From: Halorussus sp. MSC15.2
GTDB lineage: Archaea; Halobacteriota; Halobacteria; Halobacteriales; Haladaptataceae
Direction of reading: 5' to 3'
DNA: 64,000 bases
Assembly: GCF_010747475.1 (NCBI RefSeq)
Contig: NZ_VSLZ01000003.1
Coordinates: 558,001 to 622,000 of the forward strand
Shown here one piece after another: positions 17,432 through 26,338 of the stretch (its first letter is position 1; each line of letters begins with the position of its first letter). The notes beneath the pieces are model-generated. The model saw nothing but the letters and a program-made list of their open reading frames with translations, had not been told where the DNA came from and made no database searches. The position numbers and the translations under genes are program-made.

Positions 17432-18523
17432 CTACTCGCCGCGCCCCCGTAGCTCCACCACCGACCCCTTCTCCGTGCTCTCGTAGACCGCCTCTATCGC
17501 CTCCATGTCTACGAGTCCGTGCCGACCGTCGGGGAGAATCTCGCCGTCCGTCCGGAGTTGGTGGGCGAAGTAGTCGAACTCCTCGCGCATCTGGTCTACC
17601 TGTTCGTAGTCCACGTCGGCCCGAGTGCCATCGACTTCGAGCGCGAACTGCCGGGGCTTACGGTCGAAGAACGCGGGTTCGACGTTCACCTCGCCCTCGG
17701 TCCCGACGACCTTCAGGTGACTCGACTCGGCGGCGCGCTGACTCGCGGAACAGGCCGCTAGCGTGCCGTCGTCGAATCGGACTTGGAAGGTGGCGGCCTC
17801 GTCGGGCACGTCCGAGAACGCCTCGTCGTCCGAGCGCGCGAACGCCGAGACCGCAACGGGGTCGGCGTCGAGGACGAACCGCGCCGTGTTGAGCGGATAG
17901 ATACCGAGGTCCATCACCGAAGTGCCGGGTCCCGAGAGGTCGGGGTCGAGACGCCACTGGTTCGGGTTCGGATTCATCTCCAACAGGTTCTGGGACATGC
18001 TCCCGTGGACGAGGACGGGGTCGCCGATAGCGCCCTCGCCGACGAGTTCGCACGCCCGCCGGACCGCGGGTTCGGTGTGCATCCGGTAGGCGACCATCAG
18101 CGGTACGTCGGCGTCCTCGCAGGACTCGACCATCCGCCGGGCGCGCTCCGAAGTCGCCTCCATCGGTTTCTCGCAGAGGACCGCCTTGCCGAACTCGGCG
18201 GCCGACTCGACGAACGCGAGGTGCTCGGCGTTCGGCGTCGCGACGTACACCGCGTCGTACACGTCGGTGGCCGCGCCGTCGTGGAACTCACCGTAGGTGA
18301 GCGCGACTTCGGCGCTCTCGACGCCGTCGGCCACGCCCTCGGCCTTCCTGCGGTCGCCGCTGACGACCACGGTCGTCTCGCACCAGTCGCTGTCCTCGGT
18401 GACGGGGATGGCCTCCTCGCGTGTCCACCACCCCAGTCCGACCATCGCGAATCGCACGGGTTCGAGGTCCGATTCCGTCTGCCAGTCGCGGCGTCCGAAC
18501 GACGAGAGGTCGTTTCCGTCCAT
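17432..18523 (-). CDS. gfo6: Gfo/Idh/MocA oxidoreductase, probable NADP-dependent D-xylose 1-dehydrogenase
   Basis: 363 residues. The N-terminal Rossmann fold opens with [18 protein letters not shown], the family EKP motif is CEKPMEAT near residue 127, and the C-terminal domain starts at [14 protein letters not shown]. The sequence follows, almost segment by segment, the haloarchaeal D-xylose dehydrogenases (Gfo6/XacA type) as I remember them, including the N-terminal RRDWQ. That enzyme oxidises xylose to xylonolactone, the first step of the oxidative pentose route. No other pathway gene is adjacent, so a different sugar substrate remains possible. Confidence 0.85.
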   Translation of the reverse strand: MDGNDLSSFGRRDWQTESDLEPVRFAMVGLGWWTREEAIPVTEDSDWCETTVVVSGDRRKAEGVADGVESAEVALTYGEFHDGAATDVYDAVYVATPNAEHLAFVESAAEFGKAVLCEKPMEATSERARRMVESCEDADVPLMVAYRMHTEPAVRRACELVGEGAIGDPVLVHGSMSQNLLEMNPNPNQWRLDPDLSGPGTSVMDLGIYPLNTARFVLDADPVAVSAFARSDDEAFSDVPDEAATFQVRFDDGTLAACSASQRAAESSHLKVVGTEGEVNVEPAFFDRKPRQFALEVDGTRADVDYEQVDQMREEFDYFAHQLRTDGEILPDGRHGLVDMEAIEAVYESTEKGSVVELRGRGE

Positions 18524-18580
18524 GGCGGACCGTCACGGTCTGCCCGGACGTAGCTTTCGACGGGGGCAAAGCGGACACCA

Positions 18581-18717
18581 AGCATCGGGTGCGAGCGGGA
18601 CCGACGAGCATCGGCTTCGGACGGATTCGAAGTGGTATGAATTAACGTGACTAGCATCCGAACGTTAAACCCAGCGTAAGAAAATGTTATACTATTTCTT
18701 CATAGATTGAGCATCGG
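18581..18717. repeat. Four direct copies of AGCATCGG upstream of the amylase gene
   Basis: AGCATCGG occurs at 18581-18588, 18607-18614 and 18710-18717, and AGCATCCG at 18653-18660, all in the same orientation. The last abuts the amylase ATG and the set fills the interval between two sugar-related, divergently transcribed genes. Several such 8-mers within 140 bases are not expected by chance. They are candidate binding sites for a regulator of carbohydrate genes. Confidence 0.45.
18686..18697 (+). promoter_or_regulatory. TATA box of the alpha-amylase gene
   Basis: GTTATACTATTT is centred about 27 bases before the amylase ATG at 18718, the spacing of a leaderless haloarchaeal transcript. Confidence 0.6.
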
Positions 18718-20028
18718 ATGGAACGAAGTACCACCGAGGACGGACCCTCGCGGAGGAACGTGTTGAAGGGAATCGGCGCGCTGGGCGCGGCCGCCGCGGG
18801 CGCGTCGCTGACCGCCGGCAACGCGAGCGCACTCGGTTCGGGCGCGATGTACCAATACTACCACACCGACTGGGCGACCATCGAGAGCGACCTCTCGACG
18901 ATTGCCAGTCGAGGCTACGACGCGATACAGGTTCCGCCCGCGCAGTTCAGTCGGGTCTACAAGCACGAACGGGAGTACACGGGCGAGAAGTACGACCCGC
19001 CGCTGGGCTACCAGCCCATCGACCTGCTGAACTTCGACAGCGAGTTCGGGACCGAGTCGGAGTACCGGTCGATGGTGGACGAGGCCCACAGTCAGGGACT
19101 GGACGTCGTCGCCGACGCCGTCGTCAACCACATGGCCGCGGGCGGCGACGCCTTCGAGCGGACGGTGACGCTCGACGACATCCCGCAGTTCGGCAGCGAC
19201 GACTTCCACCCGGAGTGCAGCATCGACTACTCCAGCGACTACTCGGTCGAGGGGTGCTGGCTCGTCGGCCTGCGCGACCTGAAACAGGAGTCGTCGTACG
19301 TCCGCGGCGAACTGAAGAAGTACGTGGACAAGTACCGTAATATCGGCGTGGACGGTATCCGCTGGGACGCCGCCAAGCACGTCCCCGAGTCGTTCTTCGC
19401 CGACTACGCCAACCAGTGGGCGAGCGACCTCTACACGGTGGGCGAGGTCATCCCCGAATCGTACGACGGCAAGTCGAAACTGGACTACCTGCAGGGGTAC
19501 GCCGACACCGGGATGTCGGTCACCGACTACACGCTCTACCACGTGATGAAGAACGAGGTGTTCTACGGTCCCGGCGGCGACATGAGCAGGTTGGCCGGGG
19601 CGGGGTTCGTCAACCGCGACCCGTACAACGCGCTGACCTTCGCGGGCAACCACGACAGTCCCGACCCCGCCCAGTCGCTGCTCGCACACGCGTTCATCCT
19701 GACCTACGAGGGGTACCCGCGCGTCTACAGCGAGGACTACGGCGTCGGCGACGACTCCATTGGGAACCTGCTGTGGATTCGGAACAACCTCGCCGGCGGC
19801 ACGGCCTACGACCGCGTGACCGACGCCGACGTCTACGCCTTCGAGCGGTACAACAACCTGCTGGTCGCCATCAACAACTCCACGAGCTGGCAGACCCGCA
19901 CGGCCTACACTAGCTGGCGGAATCAGGACCTCAACGACTACACCGGCGAACAGAACAGTCGCGCCGACGGGAACGGAAACGTCGAGGTGTCCGTCCCGCC
20001 CGAGGGGTACGTCGCGCTCGCACCGTAG
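18718..20028 (+). CDS. Tat-exported alpha-amylase (GH13)
   Basis: 436 residues. Residues 1-40 form a Tat signal with SRRNVLKGIG and a long Ala/Gly h-region. The catalytic barrel carries all four GH13 regions: DAVVNHM (region I), GIRWDAAKHV with the nucleophile Asp (II), GEV with the acid/base Glu (III), and NHD (IV). The final 70 residues form the usual beta-sandwich domain C. It should hydrolyse alpha-1,4-glucans such as starch outside the cell. The gene has its own TATA box and repeated AGCATCGG elements; the neighbour is a probable sugar dehydrogenase. Confidence 0.95.
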   Translation: MERSTTEDGPSRRNVLKGIGALGAAAAGASLTAGNASALGSGAMYQYYHTDWATIESDLSTIASRGYDAIQVPPAQFSRVYKHEREYTGEKYDPPLGYQPIDLLNFDSEFGTESEYRSMVDEAHSQGLDVVADAVVNHMAAGGDAFERTVTLDDIPQFGSDDFHPECSIDYSSDYSVEGCWLVGLRDLKQESSYVRGELKKYVDKYRNIGVDGIRWDAAKHVPESFFADYANQWASDLYTVGEVIPESYDGKSKLDYLQGYADTGMSVTDYTLYHVMKNEVFYGPGGDMSRLAGAGFVNRDPYNALTFAGNHDSPDPAQSLLAHAFILTYEGYPRVYSEDYGVGDDSIGNLLWIRNNLAGGTAYDRVTDADVYAFERYNNLLVAINNSTSWQTRTAYTSWRNQDLNDYTGEQNSRADGNGNVEVSVPPEGYVALAP

Positions 20029-20129
20029 TCGAGAGTATCAGAGACGAAGACGGTCCCCGACGTTCGCCGGGACCGTGCGAACTTTCGAACACGCTATTTG
20101 GGACCCCCACCGAGATAGAATCGAGAACC

Positions 20130-20867
20130 ATGCCACACGAGACGTACGACGTGCTTATCGTCGGCGGCGGCGTCGCGGGCCGCTCGGCGGGCGTATTCAC
20201 CGCGCGACACGGATACGACACGGTCGTCCTCGACGCCGGCGGGTCGATTCTCCGGCGGAACGCCGCGCTGGAGAACTACCCCGGCTTCCCCGCGGGCGTG
20301 GACGCCCGACTGTTGCTGGAGATGATGCGCGAGCAGGGCGAGCGCGCCGGTTGTGAATACAAGGAGACCGAAGTCACCGGGGTCGAGGCGACGGACGACG
20401 GGTTCGTGACCGAGACGGCCGACGGCGACCGCTACCGGTCGCGGTACGTCGTCGCCGCGACCAAGAACGCGACAGACTACCTCGAACCGCTCGACGTGGA
20501 ACTGAGAGAGCGCGGGAAGACGTTCGTGGAGACCGACGAGAAGGGACGGACCACCGTCGACGGTCTCTACGCCGCGGGGCGACTCGCCGGGAAACCGCAT
20601 CAGGCCGTCGTCGCCGCCGGGCACGGGGCCGAAGTCGCGGTGACGCTGCTCGAAGACGACGACCGACCCTTCTACCACGACTGGGTCGCTCCGGAGGGGT
20701 ACTTCACGGGTCGCGGCCGAGAGGTGCCGCCCGGGTGTGAAGAAATCGACGAGGACGAGCGCGAACGCCGTGAGGCGGAGTCGCTCTCGGCGATGCGCGA
20801 GTACTTCGGCGAACCCTACTCGGACGAACCGGAGACGCACCCGAGCGTGGAGAGCGACGACGAGTAG
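20130..20867 (+). CDS. FAD-dependent oxidoreductase, thioredoxin-reductase-like but without CxxC
   Basis: 245 residues. The dinucleotide-binding motif VLIVGGGVAGRSAGVF is followed by NAALENYPGFPAGVDARLL, which is very like thioredoxin reductase, and by the second FAD motif TTVDGLYAAGRLAG near 150. The NADPH domain and its redox-active CxxC are missing, so the protein is shorter than true TrxB (about 310-330). A highly acidic C-terminal tail follows. Such proteins are common in haloarchaea; the electron donor and substrate are unknown. Confidence 0.85.
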   Translation: MPHETYDVLIVGGGVAGRSAGVFTARHGYDTVVLDAGGSILRRNAALENYPGFPAGVDARLLLEMMREQGERAGCEYKETEVTGVEATDDGFVTETADGDRYRSRYVVAATKNATDYLEPLDVELRERGKTFVETDEKGRTTVDGLYAAGRLAGKPHQAVVAAGHGAEVAVTLLEDDDRPFYHDWVAPEGYFTGRGREVPPGCEEIDEDERERREAESLSAMREYFGEPYSDEPETHPSVESDDE

Positions 20868-20984
20868 TTCGGCCCCCGAGCGAGGTCATCGTGACCACCG
20901 TCTCCGTCACTGCCACGGCAGGCGTCGCGGACGCGTCGTAGTCGTTCCAACGCATACATACAGGCGCGACGACGAGAGTCGGAC

Positions 20985-22093
20985 ATGGACACTCGTTCGT
21001 TCGCTCGCGCTGGGAGCCTCTGTGGCGCGCTCGGCGCGGTGCCGGTCGCTTCGGCCCACGGCGGCGAGGCGGCCCCGCCGATGCCCCAGTGGATGGCGCT
21101 CGCGGTCCTCGTCGTCGGCGTCGGCGTGACCGTCGGCGGCGCGTACGCGCGTCACCGGACGACGCGACGACCGCGCTCGTCGTCGCGTTCGCCGGTATCG
21201 TGGTGGCCGCAATCGGTGCAGTCGGTCTGGTCCAACTCTCGCCGGTCGAGACGCTGGCGACCAGCCAACCTCCCATCTCGCGGGCGTGGTACGGCCCGCT
21301 GACGCTGGGTATCGGTCTCGCAATCGTGGTCGGGAGCCTTATCGTCGGTCGGATGCGCTGGCCCAGCGACCCCCGGTACGCCGCGCTCGGGATGTTACTG
21401 GGCCTGTGGGTCGCCTACCCGGTCCTCGTGCCGAGACCGCTGACGAACCCCGTCGGCTACCTGGTGGCTCTGGCCGTCCCGGTGACGGTCGGGTACGTCG
21501 TCCGGCGGGACTGCTGGGACCTGCTGGCGCGGGCGCTTTCCGACCGCGCCGCCCGGTGGTTCGGCGTCGGCACCGGCGTCGTCGCGGGCCTGTTCTTCAT
21601 GTTCTCGATGGGGATGCTGACGTTCGTGCCCGAGGTCGGCAGCGGCGTGAACCTGAACCGGAGTTTCGTCACGACCTCACAGGTCACCAACCCGCTGGTC
21701 TACTGGCCCGCCGTCGAGTTCCACTTCCACGACTTCGTCGGCACCACGCCGCTCAGCGGCGTCGTGTCGGTGGGAATGGCGATGCTCGTCGGTCTCGTCG
21801 CGGTGCTGGTGGGACTGAACGCCGCCCTCCTCGCCTATCAGTGGCGAGCCAACGCCGCGAGCGGTGGCGCAGAGGCGACCGCCGGGTCCGCGGCCGTGGC
21901 CGCGCCCAACGCCTGCTGTTGCTGCGGCCCGGTCATCTCGGAGTTGGCCGTGGTGTCGGTCGGGCCGTCGGCGGCCGCGCCGCTCTACTGGCTGTTCGTG
22001 GACCTGGCTTCGCCGGTCGGCGCGCTGTTCTTCGTCGTCAGCGTCGGCCTGCTGGCCGGGAATCTTGTGCGGACCGGACGTTCACAGAGCTAG
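20985..22093 (+). CDS. Polytopic membrane protein with an apparent frameshift
   Basis: The N-terminal part (ATG 20985) reads MDTRSFARAGSLCGALGAV and includes a signal-like segment, ASAHGGEAAPP and one membrane helix (MALAVLVVGVGVTVGGAYA). Near 21155-21170 the coding frame shifts by one base, and the rest (DDATTALVVAFAGIVVAAIG onward) encodes about six more helices, a CCCC cluster (PNACCCCGPV) and a C-terminal helix. No good start exists for the second frame, so a single gene missing one base is the simplest reading. The His-containing AHGG and Cys4 cluster suggest metal contact, but I recognise no family. Confidence 0.6.
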
Positions 22094-22199
22094 CGCTGAG
22101 TCGCGACTCGGAAGGGTAACGCGCGCTGGAAAATCGGTAATCGGCGATTGCCCGCTCGGAACCGAAACGAGGGTCGGAGCCGGAGCGTGACCGGCGCGA

Positions 22200-24509
22200 T
22201 TAGGAGTTCAAGCGGTCTATCACGCCTTCGCGGACGCTTCTTGCCGTCTCTTTCGGCCCGCGAACCATCGCGACGGTGGCGTCCACTCGCTCGCCTATCG
22301 TCTCCGGAATCGACCCGAACAGCGCTTGGGAGACCGACCCCGAGCGCGTCGCACCGACGCAGACCGTGTCGTACGCGGCGACCGCGTCGAGCAGCGTCTG
22401 CTCGATATCGTCGCCCACGACGACTTCGCTCTCGTAGTCCACGTACTCGATACCGGCGCGCTCGGCGACGTCCGCGATGACGGCTTCGCCGCGCTCGCGC
22501 GGGTCCTCCTCGTCGTCCGGACGCTGGGCGTTGAGCAGGGTGAGCGACCCCTCTCCCGGACTGGTATCGACCAGTTCCGCGCCGCGACGAGCGGCGACCG
22601 GAGCGTGCGGGCCTTCACCGGCGAGCGCGACGACGTCCCGCACCACGTCTTGGCGCTCGGTCGTCGCCAGTTTCGCCAGCGTCACCTCGCAGGGCGCGTG
22701 CTGGACGACTTGGTCGATGTTCGACCCGAGGATGTGTTCCCGGGCGCTCCGGGACCCCTTCCAACCCATCAGCACGTGGTCGGCCCGCTCCTCCTCGACG
22801 ACGTCGAGAACGACGTCACCGACGTCGCGGCCGACTATCGCTCGCGTCCGGAGACCGATGTCGAGGTCCTCGGCGATGTTCTGGGCGGCGTCGAGTAGTT
22901 CCTGCTGGCGCTTGACGCGCTCGTTCTCGAACTCGAGGTCCTGCGACAGCGACGTCTGCTGGGGCACTTCGATGACGTTGACCGCGATGATTTCGGCGTG
23001 TTCGTCCTCGTGGGCGTGGGCGTTCGCGGCCGCCAACCAGAGCAGGTCGCGCTCGGTATCGGGGTTGGCGACGGGGACGACGACCCGATAGTTGCCTTTG
23101 CCGTCGGCGGCGGTCGTCGGTTCCGGCGCGATGGCCTCGCCGACGAGGCTCTTGCTCGGAGCGCGGTCGCTCGCGTACCCGTAGTACCAGAGGACCCCGA
23201 CCAACACGATGGCGACGCCGATGGCACCGACGGGCGTCAGCGCGAACGGGAGCGTGACGCCGAAACCGCCGAACGCCAGCGTGAACGGTTCGAGCGAGAC
23301 CGACATCTGCGCGAGGACGGCGAGACAGCCGAGCATCCCGACCACGGGGACGACCGGGTAGAGGACGCTCGGAATCTGGAACGCCGGGTCGTAGTCGTCC
23401 GGGTCGGCCCGCCGCATCACGACGACCGCGACGTGGACCAGCGCGTACGTGACGAGATACGAGAAGGAGGCGACCTCCGCGAGCGTCCCGATGGGGACGC
23501 CGCTGGCGATGAGCGCGAGGATGACCGCGCCGGTGGCGACGATGGCGCGGTACGGCGTGCGGAAGCGCTCGTGGACCTGATTGAGCCAGTTGGTGAGAAT
23601 CTTGTCCCGGCCCATCGCGAAGTTGACGCGCGCCGCCGACAGGATGGAGGCGTTCGCGCTGGACACCGTGGCGAGGACCGCCCCGACGACCATCGCGACC
23701 GCGCCGATTTCGCCGAGGAACTGTTCGGCCACGCGGGCGACCGGAATGTTCGAGGTGGCGAGCGCGTCGATGGAGAGGGTGCCGGTGCTGACGAACATCA
23801 CCAGCACGTACATCAGCGTCGGCGTGACGACCGCCGCTATCATCGACAGCGGGAGGTTCCGACTCGGGTTCTTTATCTCCTCCGCGCTGGTGGCGATGAC
23901 CTCGAACCCGATGAACGTGACGTACACCGTCCCGGCGGTGGCCGCGACTGCGGGCCAACCGTTGGGGTTGAACGGGTCGAGCGTCTCCATGTCCACGTTC
24001 AGGACGCCGAACGCGATGAAGACGATGATGAGACCGACCAACGCGAGAACGATGACGTTCTGGAGCGCACCGGTCTCCTTGACGCCCCGGTAGTTGACGC
24101 CGGTCAGGATGGCCGCCATGACGAGCGCCGCGATGGCCACGCCGGTCGAACCCATCGGGACGAAGTACGTGAGGTACTGGCCGAACCCGAGCATGTAGAA
24201 CGCCGACGCGAACATCAGTCCGGCCCACATGCCCCATCCGACGATGCTCCCGAAGAAACTCCCGAGCGACCGGTTGACGTAGTAGTAGCTTCCGCCGGCC
24301 TTCGGCATCCCCGTGGCGAGTTCCGACAGCGAGAGCGCGGCGAGCAGTGAGACGATACCGCCGATGGCGAACGAAATCATGCTCGCGGGACCCGCCGCCT
24401 TGGCCGCGATGCTCGGCAGGACGAAGATGCCCGCCCCTATCATCGTGCCCAGACCGATGGTGTACGCTTCGAGGAAACCGAGGTCGCGGGCGAGTTCTTG
24501 GTCGGTCAT
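22200..24509 (-). CDS. APC-family amino acid permease with C-terminal UspA domains
   Basis: 769 residues. Residues 1-450 form an APC-superfamily transporter with 12 helices: GLGTMIGAGIFVLPSIA in helix 1 is the substrate/cation-binding signature, and YVTFIGFEVIATSAEEIKNP lies between helices 6 and 7. From about 490 two universal-stress-protein-like domains follow (YRVVVPVANPDTERDLLWLA; later VCVGATRSGSVSQALFGSI), likely cytosolic sensors or regulators of the channel. It probably imports amino acids or related cations. The start at 24509 overlaps the upstream uspA stop (ATGA), so the two form an operon. Confidence 0.92.
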   Translation of the reverse strand: MTDQELARDLGFLEAYTIGLGTMIGAGIFVLPSIAAKAAGPASMISFAIGGIVSLLAALSLSELATGMPKAGGSYYYVNRSLGSFFGSIVGWGMWAGLMFASAFYMLGFGQYLTYFVPMGSTGVAIAALVMAAILTGVNYRGVKETGALQNVIVLALVGLIIVFIAFGVLNVDMETLDPFNPNGWPAVAATAGTVYVTFIGFEVIATSAEEIKNPSRNLPLSMIAAVVTPTLMYVLVMFVSTGTLSIDALATSNIPVARVAEQFLGEIGAVAMVVGAVLATVSSANASILSAARVNFAMGRDKILTNWLNQVHERFRTPYRAIVATGAVILALIASGVPIGTLAEVASFSYLVTYALVHVAVVVMRRADPDDYDPAFQIPSVLYPVVPVVGMLGCLAVLAQMSVSLEPFTLAFGGFGVTLPFALTPVGAIGVAIVLVGVLWYYGYASDRAPSKSLVGEAIAPEPTTAADGKGNYRVVVPVANPDTERDLLWLAAANAHAHEDEHAEIIAVNVIEVPQQTSLSQDLEFENERVKRQQELLDAAQNIAEDLDIGLRTRAIVGRDVGDVVLDVVEEERADHVLMGWKGSRSAREHILGSNIDQVVQHAPCEVTLAKLATTERQDVVRDVVALAGEGPHAPVAARRGAELVDTSPGEGSLTLLNAQRPDDEEDPRERGEAVIADVAERAGIEYVDYESEVVVGDDIEQTLLDAVAAYDTVCVGATRSGSVSQALFGSIPETIGERVDATVAMVRGPKETARSVREGVIDRLNS

Positions 24510-24949
24510 CCGTTCGCCTCCGCCTCGTCCGGCAGGACGACGACCGGTCGGTCGGCGTTCTGGACGAGACCAGTCGTCGTGTCGCTCGTCAGGAGTTTGA
24601 GCCACCGACTGCCGCCTCGAGGGGTGAAGACGACGGCCGACGCGTCGAACTCGTCGGCCGCGTCGAGTATCGTCTCGGCGACGTCGGTGCCGTAGAGGAT
24701 TCGCGTTTCGAGGTCGATTCCGTCCGCCGCGAGGGTCTCCCCGACGACCGCGAAGATGTCGCGCGCCGCCTCCTCGCGCTGTTCGACGGAGGCCTTATCG
24801 GGCGCTCCACCGGCCTTCTCGACGACGTGGACGGCCAGTACCTCACCGCCGCCGTCTCGGAGTCGAGGAAGCACCTGCTCGCAGGTCGCCTCGGCGTCCT
24901 CCTCCGACGCGACCGGCAGGACGATTCGTTGTAGTAGTGTGTCCGTCAT
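24506..24949 (-). CDS. UspA-family universal stress protein
   Basis: 147 residues with the alpha/beta USP fold: LLQRIVLPVASEEDAE at the N-terminus, EVLAVHVVEKAGG near 40, and a C-terminal FTPRGGSRWLKLLTSDTTTGLVQ in place of the usual GxxGxnnS-type ATP loop, so nucleotide binding is uncertain. ATG at 24949 is preceded by GAGAGGT. A TATA-like ACTTATATCC (24989-24998, minus strand) lies upstream. It is first in an operon with the permease that carries its own USP domains, which suggests that it controls that transporter. Confidence 0.9.
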   Translation of the reverse strand: MTDTLLQRIVLPVASEEDAEATCEQVLPRLRDGGGEVLAVHVVEKAGGAPDKASVEQREEAARDIFAVVGETLAADGIDLETRILYGTDVAETILDAADEFDASAVVFTPRGGSRWLKLLTSDTTTGLVQNADRPVVVLPDEAEANG

Positions 24950-25158
24950 ACGTAACCTCTCTCGGTAGTCGGGGGTTATCCTCCGATAGGATATAAGTAT
25001 GGTTTTGCAGGCACCCATCACACTCGGAGAAATTGAGGATTCCTAAATTCCACCGAGTATTCAGTATCAACGTATCGACAAAACCAGCATCACACCGCCG
25101 AGCGGCGACGATACCCGAAGTCGGAAGCGGTTTACCCCCGCTCGCCCACGTCCGAGAC

Positions 25159-25902
25159 ATGAGCGTTCGCTTGGACGAGATAGACAAGCGCATCCTCTAT
25201 CACCTCGCTCGGGACGCACGCGGTATCTCGGCCCCGGACATCGCGGCGGAGGTCAACGTCTCGGCGGGTACGATACGGAACCGAATCCAGCAACTCGAAG
25301 CGGAGGGCGTGATAGAGGGGTATCACGTTCGTATCGACTACGAGCGCGCGGAGCGTCGGCTGACGAACCTCTTCATCTGTTCGACCGACGTTCCCGACCG
25401 CGAACGCATCGCCAAACAGGTCGCGGACATCCCCGGCGTCATCGGCGTCCGCGAACTGATGACGGGACGGGGGAACCTCCACGTGACCGCCGTCGGCGAG
25501 GACATGGCGGACCTCTCGCGCGTCGCGCGCGACCTCGCCGCCCTCGGCATCGACATCGAGGAGGAGAACCTGATTCAGCAGGAGTACCGCGGCCCCTACG
25601 ACGCGTTCGGTCCGCAGGACGGACCCGAGGGCCACTCCATCACCGACTTCATGAACCTCTCGGGCGGTGCGGAGGTGGTGGAACTCACCGTGACCCAGTC
25701 GGCCCCGATAGCCGGACTCACCCTTCAGGAGGCGAACGAGCGAGGTATCATCGATTCGGAGGCACTCATCATCTCGATAGAGCGTGACGAGCAGATGCTG
25801 ACGCCGAAGGGAGACACCAAGATGAACCCCGACGACGTGGTGACGCTCTTCTCGCGGACCGGCATCGACGACGAGACGATTTCGGCGTTCAGCGAGCGGT
25901 AA
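25159..25902 (+). CDS. Lrp/AsnC-type regulator fused to an RCK_C (TrkA_C) domain
   Basis: 247 residues. The N-terminal AsnC helix-turn-helix (LDEIDKRILYHLARDARGISAPDIAAEVNVS) and the ligand-sensing fold (about 60-140) are followed by an RCK_C domain (about 160-240: VVELTVTQSAPIAGLTLQEA, then MNPDDVVTLFSR). RCK_C domains bind small ligands such as nucleotides in K+ transport proteins, so this is probably a transcription factor that senses a K+-linked metabolite. It sits between the permease/UspA operon (divergent) and the trkH operon (same direction), both plausible targets. GTTTACC about 27 bases upstream supports a leaderless start at 25159. Confidence 0.88.
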   Translation: MSVRLDEIDKRILYHLARDARGISAPDIAAEVNVSAGTIRNRIQQLEAEGVIEGYHVRIDYERAERRLTNLFICSTDVPDRERIAKQVADIPGVIGVRELMTGRGNLHVTAVGEDMADLSRVARDLAALGIDIEEENLIQQEYRGPYDAFGPQDGPEGHSITDFMNLSGGAEVVELTVTQSAPIAGLTLQEANERGIIDSEALIISIERDEQMLTPKGDTKMNPDDVVTLFSRTGIDDETISAFSER

Positions 25903-26338
25903 CGCCCTCCCTCACCGAACGGCGGTTTTCTTGACGGACGCATCAACGTTCGCGAAGGCGGTCAGTCTACGTACCGTCCATCGTCCGACGGCCGATTGGG
26001 ACCGGTGACTTCCGACACCGGTCACCCGCCGTCAGCGCATAAGCCCCACTACTGGATACTGACCGAATTTATAAATAGAGTTTTGCAATCAGAATCTTTA
26101 AGCCACCTCCGGCAGGTCGTCCGTAGTGACAACAGTCCCGACGGGACCGCGGAACCACCACGACGCCAACGATGAAATCGAACACGAGTACCCACCCGAT
26201 ATCGGAACCCGTCGCCAGAATCACGACCGACCGTCCCCGGACGACGGTTCCGGCGACGCCCGACTGCGGAGGTGCCGGTCGTCGGGCACGCGCTGGGGCA
26301 AGTGACGATGCGCCCCGAACGGAGGGGTGTGCGGAGAG
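25903..26338 (+). promoter_or_regulatory. Long leader and promoter region of the trkH operon
   Basis: A strong TATA element TTTATAAATAG lies at 26068-26078, so transcription probably starts near 26100, about 240 bases before trkH. The leader contains a 56-codon frame from ATG 26172 whose stop overlaps the trkH start in ATGA (26339-26342). The predicted peptide is Thr/Pro/Arg-rich and resembles no family. Weak codon bias makes it doubtful as a real protein. Before the TATA box, GGTGAC/GTCACC repeats flank 26003-26025. No other feature is seen. Confidence 0.45.

Noticed and set aside
22998-24350. 450-codon frame antisense to the permease
   Set aside because: Composed almost wholly of Arg, Asp, Glu, Val and Gly from mirrored codons; the opposite strand encodes twelve membrane helices.
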